Source: Actinoplanes palleronii (lineage in GTDB: Bacteria > Actinomycetota > Actinomycetes > Mycobacteriales > Micromonosporaceae). Taken from it: a DNA stretch of 61,953 bases. The DNA lies in the NCBI RefSeq assembly GCF_016862315.1, contig NZ_BOMS01000120.1, positions 1 to 61,953 of the forward strand, read 5' to 3'. Made by a program: the position numbers and the translations under genes. Shown here piece after piece: positions 33,458 to 42,198 of the stretch. The number at the start of each line of letters is the position of its first letter. The first letter of the stretch is position 1. The notes under the pieces were generated by a model. That model made no database searches. It was given only the letters and a program-made list of their open reading frames with translations, and had not been told where the DNA came from.

Positions 33458-36163
33458 TCAGGGGCGGGCGAGCAGGTCGCTGACCTCGGTGCGGGAGGAG
33501 ACGCCCAGCTTGCGCAGGATGTTGGAGACGTGGACGGCGGCGGTTTTCGGGGAGATGTAGAGGCGGCGGGCCAGCTCCGTATTCGTCAGGCCATCGCTGA
33601 TCAGGACGGCGACCTCGCGTTCGCGCGGGGTCAGGGCGGCCGGGCCGGTGACCGCGGGCGCGCCGCCGGCCGGGGCCATCCCGAGCTGCGCGCGGACCGC
33701 GTCGAGCTGGGCCACCCGCCAGCCGCCCCACCCGGCCAGCAGCGCCGCGGCCGCCTCGGCCTGGGCGGCGGCCTCGCTACGACGATCCGCGGCCAGCAGG
33801 CAGCGAGCCGCCCCGAGCCGCACCGTGCCCCGCACGAACGGCGCCAGGATGTGCGCGTCCGTGATCGAGAGATACCCGGCCAGCGCCTCGGCGTGCCGGC
33901 CGTGCGCCTCGGTCACCTGGGTCTCGACCAGCGTGCGCAGCGCGTCCCACACCTCGGCGTCGAGCAGCGCCTCGGCCATCATGTCCAGTCGCCCGGCCGG
34001 CAGTCCGAGCTGGAGCGCCGCCGAGATCAGGTCGTGGGCCTGTTCACCGCTGCGCCACGGCTGCGGGGCGATCAGCGTGATGAACTCGTCCAGGGCGGCC
34101 TCGGCACCGGCCAGGTCACCGCGCCGGCAGGCCAGGTTGAACACCAGCCCGGGGATGGTGGTCGGCATGTTGCTGGGCAACGTGGCCAGGTCGGTGATCA
34201 GCTGCTCGACCCGGTCCAGTTCGTTGGCCTCCAGGTAGAGCCCGGCCAGGAAGACGCCGTGGTAGTCGGCCCACCGGCCCCGGCGCTGGTAGCCGTGGTC
34301 GTGCTCGCGGCCCTCCTCCAGCGCGGCGATCGCGGCGCGCAGGTCACCGGAGCGCAGCGCGAGCCGGGCCCGGCCCTGGAAGTACGTGGCCACGGCGAGC
34401 GACTCGAACCCGGCCCGTTCGGCGTCGACCCGCATCCGCTCCAGGGTCTCGGCGTGCTCGACCGGCGAGGCCGGCGGCTCGCCGTGCACCAGGGCGTTCA
34501 GGGCCCGGGCGGCGAGCACCCACTCGCCGGCCTGCTCGGCCTCGTCGACCAGCCCGGCGAGCATCTTGCGGCCGTCGGCGGCGGTGTGCGGGCGCTCGGT
34601 CAGCGTGGAGCCCTTCTCGACCAGGGCGGCCAGGCGTACGGACGGCAGGTCGAACTCGTCGGCCAGTGCCAGCGCCCGGTCCGACCAGTGCAGGGCCGCG
34701 TCGAGCTCGTCACGCAGATACGTCGACTGGGCGATCGCGGTCATCGCCCGGGCCTGGTCGGCGCCCGGCGGCAACTCGGCGATCAGCGTCTCGATGTGCT
34801 GGGTCAGGGCGCGCATCTCGCCGGTCTCCCGGGACTCCCAGGCGATCCGGACCAGCAGGTACAGCGACTCGGCCCGGTCGGTGCTGGTGCCGGCCAGGTC
34901 CCGCCAGCGCCGGCCGTGGCGCAGCGCGTCGTCGAGCAGCCCGGCCAGCCACGCGGCCCGGGCCGCGGACGCCAGCAGATCGGTGTCGTCGGGCGCCTCG
35001 TCGAGACCCATCTCGGCCAGCTGCAACGCCTGGTAGGCGGAGCCGATCGACAGATACAGCGCGGCACCCCGCCGGGCTGCGGTGATCATGTCGTCGTACC
35101 GGCCGGCGCCGCGGGCGTGGTGCGCGACCATGGCCGGGTCGGAGGCGCCGCCGCGCAGCAGCACGTCGAGGGCCGCCTCGTGCAGCCGGCGCCGCTGCCG
35201 GCCGAGCAGCTGACCGGCGATCGCCTCGCGGACCAGCGCGTGCCGGAACGCGAACTCGTCCTCGCCCGCCTCGACCAGCACACCCCGGGTGACCAGGTCG
35301 CGCAGCACCGCGATCAGCGCGTCCTCGCCGGCCCCGGTCACGTCGGCGAGCAGGTCGAACGGGATGCGGTGGCCGAGCACGGTGGCCGCCTCGACGATCC
35401 GGTGGCTGACCGGGTCGAGGTCGTCGACCTGCCGGCGCAGCACGTCCGCGAGGCTCCACGGCAGCGGCTGCTCGACGAGCGCCTCCACGTCGTAGCCGGG
35501 CAGTGCGCGGAGCAACTCCTCCAGGAAGAACGGATTGCCGCCGGTCCGATGATGCAGAGCGGTCGCGGCACGCAAGGCCACGGGTGCACCGGTCGCGGCC
35601 GCGAGCAGGGCCGCGGTCTGCGCGGGGGACAAGCGATTCAATCGTACGTGGGTGACCGCGTGCCGGCGCTCCAACCGGGCCAGCAGACCGGCCACCGGCT
35701 GGCGGCGGGTCACCTCGTCCGGCCGGTATGTCCCGATCAGCAGCCGTGGCCCGGGCTGGTCGGCGATCCGCTCGAACAGTGCCGCGCTCTCCGAGTCGGC
35801 CCAGTGCAGATCTTCGAAGACGATCACGGCGGGGGCGTCGCCGATCAGGTCGGCCACCACGGCCAGGCCGGTGTGCAGCCGCTCGATCGGGCTGCGCCGC
35901 GGATCGCCGAGCGCGTCCAGCTGCGCCTCGTCGACCCCGGCCCGCCCGTCGATGGCGTCGAGCAACACCTCGTACGGCCGGGACAGCGAGCCGGGCTCGG
36001 CCTGGCCGATCAGCACCACGGCCTGCGCCGGAAGGGTGGACAGCAGCTCCTGGACCAGCCGGGTCTTGCCGATGCCCGGCTCGCCCGCGATGATCGCGAC
36101 GGCCGGCTCACGCGAAGCAGCGAGCCGCGCCAACCGGCGCAGCTCGCTGTCCCGACCGATCAT
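33458..36163 (-). CDS. LAL-family LuxR transcriptional regulator with AAA ATPase domain
   Basis: 901 residues. MIGRDSELRRL starts an AAA_16/NB-ARC-type ATPase with Walker A GEPGIGKTR (near residue 30) and a Walker-B-like VIVFEDLHWADSE. A long helical/TPR-like middle follows, then a LuxR HTH at the C-terminus (LTPREREVAVLISDGLTNTE..VHVSNILRKLGVSSR). Such large regulators respond to ligands and activate catabolic or biosynthetic genes. Which genes it controls is not visible; the azole cluster is convergent beyond repeats. Its ATG shares a base with the stop of the small gene upstream, so translation is coupled. Confidence 0.9.
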   Translation of the reverse strand: MIGRDSELRRLARLAASREPAVAIIAGEPGIGKTRLVQELLSTLPAQAVVLIGQAEPGSLSRPYEVLLDAIDGRAGVDEAQLDALGDPRRSPIERLHTGLAVVADLIGDAPAVIVFEDLHWADSESAALFERIADQPGPRLLIGTYRPDEVTRRQPVAGLLARLERRHAVTHVRLNRLSPAQTAALLAAATGAPVALRAATALHHRTGGNPFFLEELLRALPGYDVEALVEQPLPWSLADVLRRQVDDLDPVSHRIVEAATVLGHRIPFDLLADVTGAGEDALIAVLRDLVTRGVLVEAGEDEFAFRHALVREAIAGQLLGRQRRRLHEAALDVLLRGGASDPAMVAHHARGAGRYDDMITAARRGAALYLSIGSAYQALQLAEMGLDEAPDDTDLLASAARAAWLAGLLDDALRHGRRWRDLAGTSTDRAESLYLLVRIAWESRETGEMRALTQHIETLIAELPPGADQARAMTAIAQSTYLRDELDAALHWSDRALALADEFDLPSVRLAALVEKGSTLTERPHTAADGRKMLAGLVDEAEQAGEWVLAARALNALVHGEPPASPVEHAETLERMRVDAERAGFESLAVATYFQGRARLALRSGDLRAAIAALEEGREHDHGYQRRGRWADYHGVFLAGLYLEANELDRVEQLITDLATLPSNMPTTIPGLVFNLACRRGDLAGAEAALDEFITLIAPQPWRSGEQAHDLISAALQLGLPAGRLDMMAEALLDAEVWDALRTLVETQVTEAHGRHAEALAGYLSITDAHILAPFVRGTVRLGAARCLLAADRRSEAAAQAEAAAALLAGWGGWRVAQLDAVRAQLGMAPAGGAPAVTGPAALTPREREVAVLISDGLTNTELARRLYISPKTAAVHVSNILRKLGVSSRTEVSDLLARP

Positions 36164-36366
36164 CACCGGGCTGGCACCGCCGCGGAGGGTTCGCACGACG
36201 CCAGGGTACCGGTGGGGTGTCCGCGTACCGCCGAGGCTTTCCCGGCCCGGCGGGACAGGCGGTTGCGCCGGGCGCCGGCGAGTAGGCGCTCCTTGTCGGC
36301 CTCGGCGATCAGCTCGCGCTGCCGGTCGTTCGCCAGGGCCAGCATCAGTTCCGGGTGCATCAACAT
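36163..36366 (-). CDS. Small basic protein coupled to the LuxR gene
   Basis: 67 residues from an ATG with GAGGAG upstream. It opens with MLMHPELMLALANDRQRELIAEAD, typical of short hypothetical proteins widespread in actinobacteria, followed by an Arg/Lys-rich segment. TGATG overlap joins its stop to the LuxR start. The family has no known function. It may serve mainly as translational leader for the regulator, or bind membrane or nucleic acid by its basic stretch. Confidence 0.7.
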   Translation of the reverse strand: MLMHPELMLALANDRQRELIAEADKERLLAGARRNRLSRRAGKASAVRGHPTGTLASCEPSAAVPAR

Positions 36367-36486
36367 GACTTGTCTCCTCGTTCGTGGCTGATGGGTCAAT
36401 CCTCGGCCGGAACGGGACCCGCCACATCGGAAGCTGTTACCTATCTTCGCTGGTCAGAACGGTTTAGTCGGCGACGCGCGGGTGGA

Positions 36487-36520
36487 CTAGGCATACCTAG
36501 ACGGAACCCGATGACCTAGG
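36487..36520. promoter_or_regulatory. CCTAGG-type palindromes in a divergent promoter region
   Basis: CTAGG-CATA-CCTAG (36487-36500) is a perfect inverted repeat, and a second CCTAGG lies at 36515-36520. They sit in the 186-base gap between the small gene (start 36366, minus) and the GNAT gene (start 36553, plus). A transcription factor site is likely; its protein is unknown. Confidence 0.5.
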
Positions 36521-36552
36521 GTGGCGGCGACCACGAGCACGGGGGTACGAGC

Positions 36553-37308
36553 ATGGGAACGACCGCTGACCGGCTGGCGGCGGCGTATTTCGACGCCATC
36601 GCGACGCTCTGCACGGTGACCCCGAAGGGCTGGTACGCCGAGCGCGGCACCGCCCGCGCGGCTCTCACCGGCGCCAGCCTCGCCACCCTCAACTGCGTGT
36701 ACGACACCACCCTGGACCCGGACCCGGAGTCCCTCGAGGAGCTGGCCGCCGACGTCAGTGACCGCACCGCCGACTGGTCCATCATGATCCGCGGCGCGGC
36801 CAGTCCGGAACTGATCGCCCTCGCGGCCCGCCACGGCCTGACCCGGCACGGCGACGTGCCGCTGCTGGGCTGCGCGATCGGCGACGTCGAGTTCCGCGAC
36901 GACGAACGGCGCGTCTCGGTCCGCCGGATCGGCGCGGCCGAAAGTGACCTGTACACGCAGGTGCTCGCCGAGGGGTTCGAGGCGCCCGCGGCGGCGTTCG
37001 GCTCGCTGATGGGCGGCACGGTGCTGGACGCCGGCCCGGTCACCGGCTATCTGGCCGAGTCCGGCGGCCACCCGATCGGCACCGGCCTGGCCATGACGTC
37101 CGGCGACGTGGTCGGCGTGTTCAACATCGCGGTACGGCCGGCCGCCCGCAGCCTGGGCGCCGGCCGCCGGATCACCGAGGCGGTGCTGCACGGCGCCCTG
37201 GTCTCCGGCGCCACCTGGGCCTACCTGCACCCGAGCGAGATGGCCCGCCCCCTCTACGAGTCGATGGGCTTCCACCTGGTCGAGACCTGGACCGCCTTCA
37301 CCGCCTGA
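36553..37308 (+). CDS. GNAT-family N-acetyltransferase
   Basis: 251 residues. The C-terminal half has the GNAT fold: VVGVFNIAVRPAARSLGAGRRITEAVL supplies the acetyl-CoA loop (R-x-x-G-A/G form), and LYESMGFHLVETWTAF is the typical last strand-helix. The N-terminal ~110 residues are an additional domain with a weak GNAT-like pattern. Substrate unknown. Monocistronic, preceded by CCTAGG palindromes and followed by a repeat element. Confidence 0.85.
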   Translation: MGTTADRLAAAYFDAIATLCTVTPKGWYAERGTARAALTGASLATLNCVYDTTLDPDPESLEELAADVSDRTADWSIMIRGAASPELIALAARHGLTRHGDVPLLGCAIGDVEFRDDERRVSVRRIGAAESDLYTQVLAEGFEAPAAAFGSLMGGTVLDAGPVTGYLAESGGHPIGTGLAMTSGDVVGVFNIAVRPAARSLGAGRRITEAVLHGALVSGATWAYLHPSEMARPLYESMGFHLVETWTAFTA

Positions 37309-37421
37309 CCCCGCGGAGCCGCCGCGCCGAGCCGGGCGCTGCCCGCGCCGCGCACAGCGCGCCCCGCGGCACCGCGCGAGACCGAGGCCACTCAAGGCTG
37401 CGGCCGCGTCGAGCGGGGGTT

Positions 37422-37587
37422 GGCTGGCTCTCAGGGGTGTCTCCGCATGGCGGAGACACCCCTGAGGCCCAGCCGGTGACCGGGAGGCGCGCTGCGGTCC
37501 GGGCCGGGAGCGGGTCTCGCGGCGGCCTCACGGGCGGGACTCGGCTCGTAGCCTGCGGACGAGCGCTCCGTATCCGTACCGAATAGG
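37422..37587 (-). repeat. Interspersed hairpin element, copy D (inverted)
   Basis: The hairpin spans 37422-37474: 25-base arms, 23 paired, loop ATG. Rightwards the body runs GGAGGCGCGCTGCGGTCC, CGGGTCTCGCGGCGGCCTCA, GTAGCCTGCGGACGAGCGCT and ends TATCCGTACCGAATAGGGC, the reverse of the copy A head (ATCCGTACCGAAT at 37572-37584). It lies between convergent genes; 37309-37421 and 37588-37618 hold nothing else recognisable. Confidence 0.88.
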
Positions 37588-37618
37588 GCTGACCGGAAGC
37601 CGAAGCGGACCTGGCGCG

Positions 37619-38329
37619 TCAGGGATGGACCACCGCGGGCAGGACGAAGAGCATCGTGGTCGACCAGGTGATGTGGGTGAGGATCGGGGCGAGGATGCCG
37701 CCGGTGGCGCGGCGTTGCAGGGCCAGGATCAGGCCGAGCAGGGCGGCCGCGAAGACCAGCATCGGGTTGCCGGTGGCCAGCGTGGCGGCGGCGTAGACGA
37801 CCGTGGAGATCGGGACGGCCCAGCGGCGGCCGATCGCGGCGAACAGCGCGCCGCGGAAGAAGACCTCCTCGGCGATGCCGTTCAGGACGGTGATCGCGGT
37901 GATCGGGACGATCGCGCCGTAGCGGGCGTGCGCGAGGACGCTGTTGACCGGGTCGCGCAGCGCCGGCACCTCCCGGACGACAAGCGAGCCGGCCACGAAG
38001 ACGGCCGCGATGACCAGGCCGGTCAGCACCGGTACGACGATCGGGCGGCGCAACCGGCCCCGGAACGGCGTCCAGCCCAGGTGCAGCGGGCCGGACAGCA
38101 GCGCGCCACCGATCCAGGTGAGCGCGACCAGCACGGTCAGCGGGTAGAAGACGGCGTCGCCGGGGCGCACCGAGAGTGAGACGCCGAGCAGGATCGCGCC
38201 GGCCACCAGGGTGAGCGCGGCGACGATCCGGCGGCGGCGGAACTCCCGGTCGGACTGCTGATGATCGCGCTCAACCCGGTCGACGAACGACGAGGCGAGC
38301 ACGTCGCGGGTGTGGGTCAGCCAGGTCAT
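37619..38329 (-). CDS. CPBP-family intramembrane glutamic protease
   Basis: 236 residues with about six to seven hydrophobic segments. The CPBP/Abi signature is present: EEVFFRG in the middle and the later His motif LTHITWS. Bacterial members are membrane proteases or immunity-like proteins; the substrate is unknown. It overlaps the upstream NAD(P)-binding protein gene by 4 bases, so the two are coexpressed. Confidence 0.87.
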   Translation of the reverse strand: MTWLTHTRDVLASSFVDRVERDHQQSDREFRRRRIVAALTLVAGAILLGVSLSVRPGDAVFYPLTVLVALTWIGGALLSGPLHLGWTPFRGRLRRPIVVPVLTGLVIAAVFVAGSLVVREVPALRDPVNSVLAHARYGAIVPITAITVLNGIAEEVFFRGALFAAIGRRWAVPISTVVYAAATLATGNPMLVFAAALLGLILALQRRATGGILAPILTHITWSTTMLFVLPAVVHP

Positions 38330-39249
38330 CGGCCCGGCCGGACCTGGTCGTGTCGCTGTTGCGAGGCCAGCGCCAGGCGGACCGCTTCGTCGTAGCCGAT
38401 GGTCGGGCCGGGCAGTAGCGACGTGATGCTGCGATCCCGGACCACCACCTCGGTGGCCATCGAGTCGACCAGATTCCGCGCGGTCGCCAGATCAACATCG
38501 GTCACGAAGCGCAGCCACGCCGACGACAGCCGCGGGGTCAGCAGCGGCACGGTCAGGTTCGGCAGCCGCTTGCCCATCACCGCGGCGGCCCGCTGCAGCA
38601 TGTCGAGATAGCGCAGCACCTCCGGCCCGCCGATCTCGTAGACCCGGCCGCGCGCCTCGGCCGGCTCCAGCACGCCGATCAGGTACCGCACCGCGTCCGG
38701 CAGCGCGATCGGCTGGGTGCGGGTCCGGACCCAGCGCGGCGTCACCATGATCGGTAACCGGCCGGCCAGTTCGCGGGTCATCTCCCAGGAGATGTTGCCG
38801 TGCCCGATCACCACGGCGGCGCGCAGCACGGTGACCGGCACCGGCCCGGCCTGCAGGATCTTCTCCACCTCGCGGCGGGACCGCAGGTGCGGCGACAGGC
38901 GCCGGCCGTCCGGCCCGAGCCCGCCGAGATAGATGATCCGTTCCGCGTGCGCGGCGGCCGCGGCCTCGGTGAAGTTCCGGGCCGCCTGCGCGTCGCGCTG
39001 CTCGAAGTCGTCCGAGTCCAGCGAGTGGACCAGGTAGTAGGCCGCGTCGACGCCCTGGAACGCGGCGCGCAGCGACGCGGGATCGCCGACGTCACCGCTG
39101 ACCGGCTCACCCGCGCCGGTGTACTCCGCCGGGTTGCGGGTCATCGCCCGCACCCGGTAGCCCTGTTCCACGAGACGGGCCGCGACGTGCGAGCCGATGA
39201 ACCCGGAAGCGCCACTGACCAGCACAGTTTTCGTCACGGTCCTGCCCAT
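38326..39249 (-). CDS. NAD(P)-binding SDR/NmrA-like protein
   Basis: 307 residues. A Rossmann motif (VLVSGASGFIGSHVAARL) starts the protein, followed by RVRAMTRNP, GDVGDPASLRAAFQGVDAAYY and a YLGGLGPDG segment, typical of atypical SDRs of the NAD(P)H-binding/NmrA type. Substrate unknown. The ATG at 39249 is used; GTG at 39237 is also possible. The 4-base overlap with the CPBP gene suggests a shared role in membrane or stress physiology, but nothing more specific can be said. Confidence 0.82.
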   Translation of the reverse strand: MGRTVTKTVLVSGASGFIGSHVAARLVEQGYRVRAMTRNPAEYTGAGEPVSGDVGDPASLRAAFQGVDAAYYLVHSLDSDDFEQRDAQAARNFTEAAAAAHAERIIYLGGLGPDGRRLSPHLRSRREVEKILQAGPVPVTVLRAAVVIGHGNISWEMTRELAGRLPIMVTPRWVRTRTQPIALPDAVRYLIGVLEPAEARGRVYEIGGPEVLRYLDMLQRAAAVMGKRLPNLTVPLLTPRLSSAWLRFVTDVDLATARNLVDSMATEVVVRDRSITSLLPGPTIGYDEAVRLALASQQRHDQVRPGR

Positions 39250-39292
39250 ACCCGATTCGGCCGGTCTGAGTCGGCCCTGTGGAGATCTGCAC

Positions 39293-40583
39293 ATGATCGC
39301 CCGGCGTTCCACATTTCCCGCCCAGGCGAAGATCTCCTTGGGCACGGATTTCCGACAGCGTCGCCACCCGGCCGCCGGGCAGAGCGACCCGCGGCTCGCC
39401 ACCTTCATGCATGCCCAGCTTCCCGCCGGGTCGGCCGGCGTGCACACCCCGGGCGCCTGGGAGGCGGCCGTGCCGAACGGCGTCTACACGGTGACCGTCG
39501 CGGTCGGCGACGCCGGCACGGCGGTCGACAGCGTGCACTGGGCCAGTGTCGAGGATCAGAACGCGATCGCCGCTTTCCGGCCGACCGCCGCGGTCAAGTT
39601 CGCCACCGCCACCCGGACCGTGCGGGTCACCGACGGCAAACTCACGCTCAGCCCGGCCGGGGAGTCAACACCAAGCTCGGCTACATCGACATCGCCGGCG
39701 TCCACGATCACCAGCGGCGGCGGTGACGTGATCAACCTGTCGCCGACCGGCCCGCTCGCCGCGAACACCGCCTACCGGTTCACCGTCACCAGCGGGGTCA
39801 CCGACGTGACCGGCGCGCCGTTCCTCCCGTACTCGATCGTCTTCACCACCGGCGCGGGTGGCACCCCGGGCGGGCCGGTCGCCTTCGACAAGACCGTCGG
39901 CGTCGCCACCGTCGTCAAGGGCCCGGACGGGCGGCTCTACGCCGGCACCCTGGACGGGTACCTCCACCGCTTCCCGATCAACGCGGACGGCACCCTCGGC
40001 CCGGCCACCGTGATCGGCACGGTCCGGGCCAACGCCACCGCGCTCGGCCTGCCCGGCGCACCGGCCCGCCTCGTGCGCCCGGCGCGGCTACACCGGCCCG
40101 GCGGTCCCGGCGCTGACCAGCGTGCCGACCGCCGAGACCGATTACGTGTTCGACGTGAAGCCGGGCCGGTACTACGGCCACCCGAACCCGGTCCGCTGCG
40201 AGTGGGTCCTGGCCGGTGGCAACCCGACCGCCGGCACCGACCCGTTCCAGGTGCCGGCGTACCCGGCCGGCACCGCGCCGGACCCGAACCTCGACCTGGC
40301 CGGCATCTACGACGCGGGCCTGCACGCCTCGGCGAATGGCGCGATCGAGTACCGCGGTGGCGCGCTCGACGGCAAGCTGCTGGTGGTCCGCTACTCCGAC
40401 GGGCAGGACATCGAGACGTTCGACGTGGCGGCCGACGGCACCCTGTCCGGCCGGACCACCGGCATCACCGGGCTGACCGGGTTCAGTCAGCCGCTCGACG
40501 TCACCCAGGACCTGGCCACCGGCAATCTGTACGTCACCGAGCTCGGCGCCGGCCGGATCACCCTGCTGAAGCCGCGGCCCTGA
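39293..40583 (+). pseudogene. Decayed secreted protein: malectin-like, Ig-like and sorbosone-dehydrogenase-like parts
   Basis: Fragments of one protein are spread over frames. 39350-39657 encodes a malectin/galactose-binding-like piece (GAWEAAVPNGVYTVTVAVGD). At about 39657 the frame slips, and the expected continuation GVNTKLGYIDIA appears in another frame. 39700-39880 encodes an Ig-like piece (ANTAYRFTVTSGV), then a PQQ/sorbosone-dehydrogenase-like start (KGPDGRLYAGTLDGYLHRF). After about 40060 the middle of the propeller is missing and the frame changes again; the C-terminal end (YYGHPNPVRCEWVLAGGN to ITLLKPRP) is intact from about 40095 to 40583. No signal peptide or N-terminus is present. 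Full-length relatives are large secreted proteins. Confidence 0.8.
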
Positions 40584-40595
40584 TACTACGTTTGA

Positions 40596-40607
40596 CGTTA
40601 TATAACG
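40596..40607. promoter_or_regulatory. CGTTATATAACG palindrome upstream of PadR gene
   Basis: A perfect 12-base palindrome, 20 bases before the PadR start and overlapping a likely -10 region (TATAAC). It is a strong candidate autoregulatory operator. The surrounding AT-rich tract stands out from the local GC content. Confidence 0.65.
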
Positions 40608-40627
40608 GCGGCGGTACTGTCCCGGGC

Positions 40628-40984
40628 ATGCAGGAGCCGACGTTCTTGATCCTCACCGCCCTGGCGGCGGAACCCACCCACGGCTACGGCGTGATCCGCG
40701 CTGTGCAGGAGTTGTCGCAGGGTGAGGTGGTGCTGCGGCCCGGCACCCTCTACGGCGCCTTCGACCGGCTCACCGAGCAGGGCCTGATCGTGGTCGACCG
40801 GGAGGAGGCGGTCGACGGCCGGCTGCGGCGGTACTACCGGCTCACCGAGGCGGGCACGGCGGCGCTGACCGCGCAGGTCCAGCGACTGCGCCGCAACGCC
40901 GACGCGGCAGCGTCCCGGCTGCGCCTGGCGTTCGACGGTGTCGCCTTCGGTGGAGCCGGCGCCGCCGTCGGTGGTGTCGCGTGA
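40628..40984 (+). CDS. PadR-family transcriptional regulator
   Basis: 118 residues. The PadR winged helix is clear: FLILTALAAEPTHGYGVIRAV, LRPGTLYGAFDRLTEQGLI and RRYYRLTEAG. PadR proteins repress neighbouring membrane or transport genes and respond to small molecules. The next gene's GTG overlaps this stop by 4 bases, so it probably regulates its own operon through the upstream palindrome. Confidence 0.92.
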   Translation: MQEPTFLILTALAAEPTHGYGVIRAVQELSQGEVVLRPGTLYGAFDRLTEQGLIVVDREEAVDGRLRRYYRLTEAGTAALTAQVQRLRRNADAAASRLRLAFDGVAFGGAGAAVGGVA

Positions 40985-42057
40985 GCGCCGAGCTGGAACG
41001 GCGGTATCGGTGGCTGCTGCGGGCGTTTCCCCGGGCCTACCGGGAGCACCGCGGCGTCGAGATGCTCACCACCTACCTCGACCTCGCCGCCGAAGGCGAC
41101 GGCCGGCTCGGCCGGCGGGAGTCGGCCCATCTGATCCTTTGCGGACTGCGGCAGCGCTTCCGGCTACCGGCCCGGCGGCCGCTGGCGTGGATCGGGGCGC
41201 TGCTGGCGGCGGTGGTGCTGGGCGCGTTCGGCGCCGCGGCCGGCACCTGGGCCGGCTGGCAGACCGCCACCGCCATCCCGTCCGACGAGAATCTGCGCGA
41301 TCTCAACGCGGCGGCCAGCGGCATCACGGCGCCCACGCTCGTCGCCGTCTATCCGGACGACTCCTCGGCGATACAGGGCCCGAGCGCGCTGGCGCGGACG
41401 TTCGGCACCAGCGACTACTCCGCCGAGCGGATCCGGGCCGCGCTGACCGCCGACGGCTGGCGGATCACGTCGTTCCGGGACGAGGCCGGAGCCACCATGG
41501 CCTTCCCCAGTGACACCGCGGTGGACATGGTGACCATTCCCACCACCTTCGTCTATTACACGGCGGTCAAGGACGGTCTGAAGCTCTCCGGATCCGGCGA
41601 CGTCGTGACTGGCGCCGAACTCGGACTGGCCGGACAGACCAACTTCGGCACCATGGTCTGGCCGGTCGAGGCGGCGGCGGTCCGCCCGCTGACCATCGCC
41701 GGAGCGCTCGCCGGTGCCCTCGCCGGATGGCTGCTGGCCGCGGCATTCGTCCGCCGGATCCGCGCCGACGACCGGCGGCGGCGCTGGTCGGCGACGGTGG
41801 TGGGCGCTGCCGGGTTCGCCGCGGTGGCCGTCCCCGCCTACCGCCTCTACTGGGACGCCTACCAGGTGCTGGTCTACGCCCACGGCTCACCGGAGCCATA
41901 TGTCGTCTACAGCCCCACGATCAGCTTCCCGATCCCCGCCTACGCGGCCCTCGGCCTGCTCGCCGCCCTAGCCGTCGCCGCGAGCCGTCCCTCGGCAAGC
42001 CGGCGCCAGCCGCCCCACGGTGAGCCGACCGACAGCCGAACCCCGCTGAGCCCCTGA
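40981..42057 (+). CDS. Membrane protein cotranscribed with PadR
   Basis: 358 residues from GTG overlapping the PadR stop. The N-terminal ~60 residues (LERRYRWLLRAFPRAYREHR..MLTTYLDLA) resemble the helical prefix found before permease-like proteins paired with PadR regulators. Transmembrane helices lie at about residues 65-90, 235-260, 270-290 and 315-335, with an extracytoplasmic domain of ~140 residues between the first two. Function unknown; a stress or antibiotic-sensing membrane protein is a reasonable guess from context. Confidence 0.75.
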   Translation: MSAELERRYRWLLRAFPRAYREHRGVEMLTTYLDLAAEGDGRLGRRESAHLILCGLRQRFRLPARRPLAWIGALLAAVVLGAFGAAAGTWAGWQTATAIPSDENLRDLNAAASGITAPTLVAVYPDDSSAIQGPSALARTFGTSDYSAERIRAALTADGWRITSFRDEAGATMAFPSDTAVDMVTIPTTFVYYTAVKDGLKLSGSGDVVTGAELGLAGQTNFGTMVWPVEAAAVRPLTIAGALAGALAGWLLAAAFVRRIRADDRRRRWSATVVGAAGFAAVAVPAYRLYWDAYQVLVYAHGSPEPYVVYSPTISFPIPAYAALGLLAALAVAASRPSASRRQPPHGEPTDSRTPLSP

Positions 42058-42080
42058 CCAGCTCGCGTGTTGCGGTCTGT

Positions 42081-42136
42081 CCCTGTCGGCCCGGCGGTTG
42101 CGGTTCGGCCCTGTCGGCCCGGCGGTTGCGGTTCGG
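42081..42136. repeat. 28-bp perfect tandem repeat
   Basis: The unit CCCTGTCGGCCCGGCGGTTG plus CGGTTCGG is repeated exactly (42081-42108 and 42109-42136), with partial units on both sides. It lies between the convergent membrane-protein and murQ genes. No coding function; possibly terminator-linked or a slippage product. Confidence 0.8.
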
Positions 42137-42198
42137 CACGGTCGGCCGGACCGCAGCGAGCCGGGCCGGGCCAGCCGGACCGCGGAACTCACGGCGGG

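Noticed and set aside
32918..36391. 1157-residue plus-strand frame across the LuxR gene
   Set aside because: Antisense of a clearly conserved LAL regulator; no domain of its own.
37619..39249. Abortive-infection defence pair (CPBP/Abi with Rossmann protein)
   Set aside because: CPBP proteins are sometimes called Abi, but no toxin, sensor or phage-defence partner is nearby and the operon is typical housekeeping-like.
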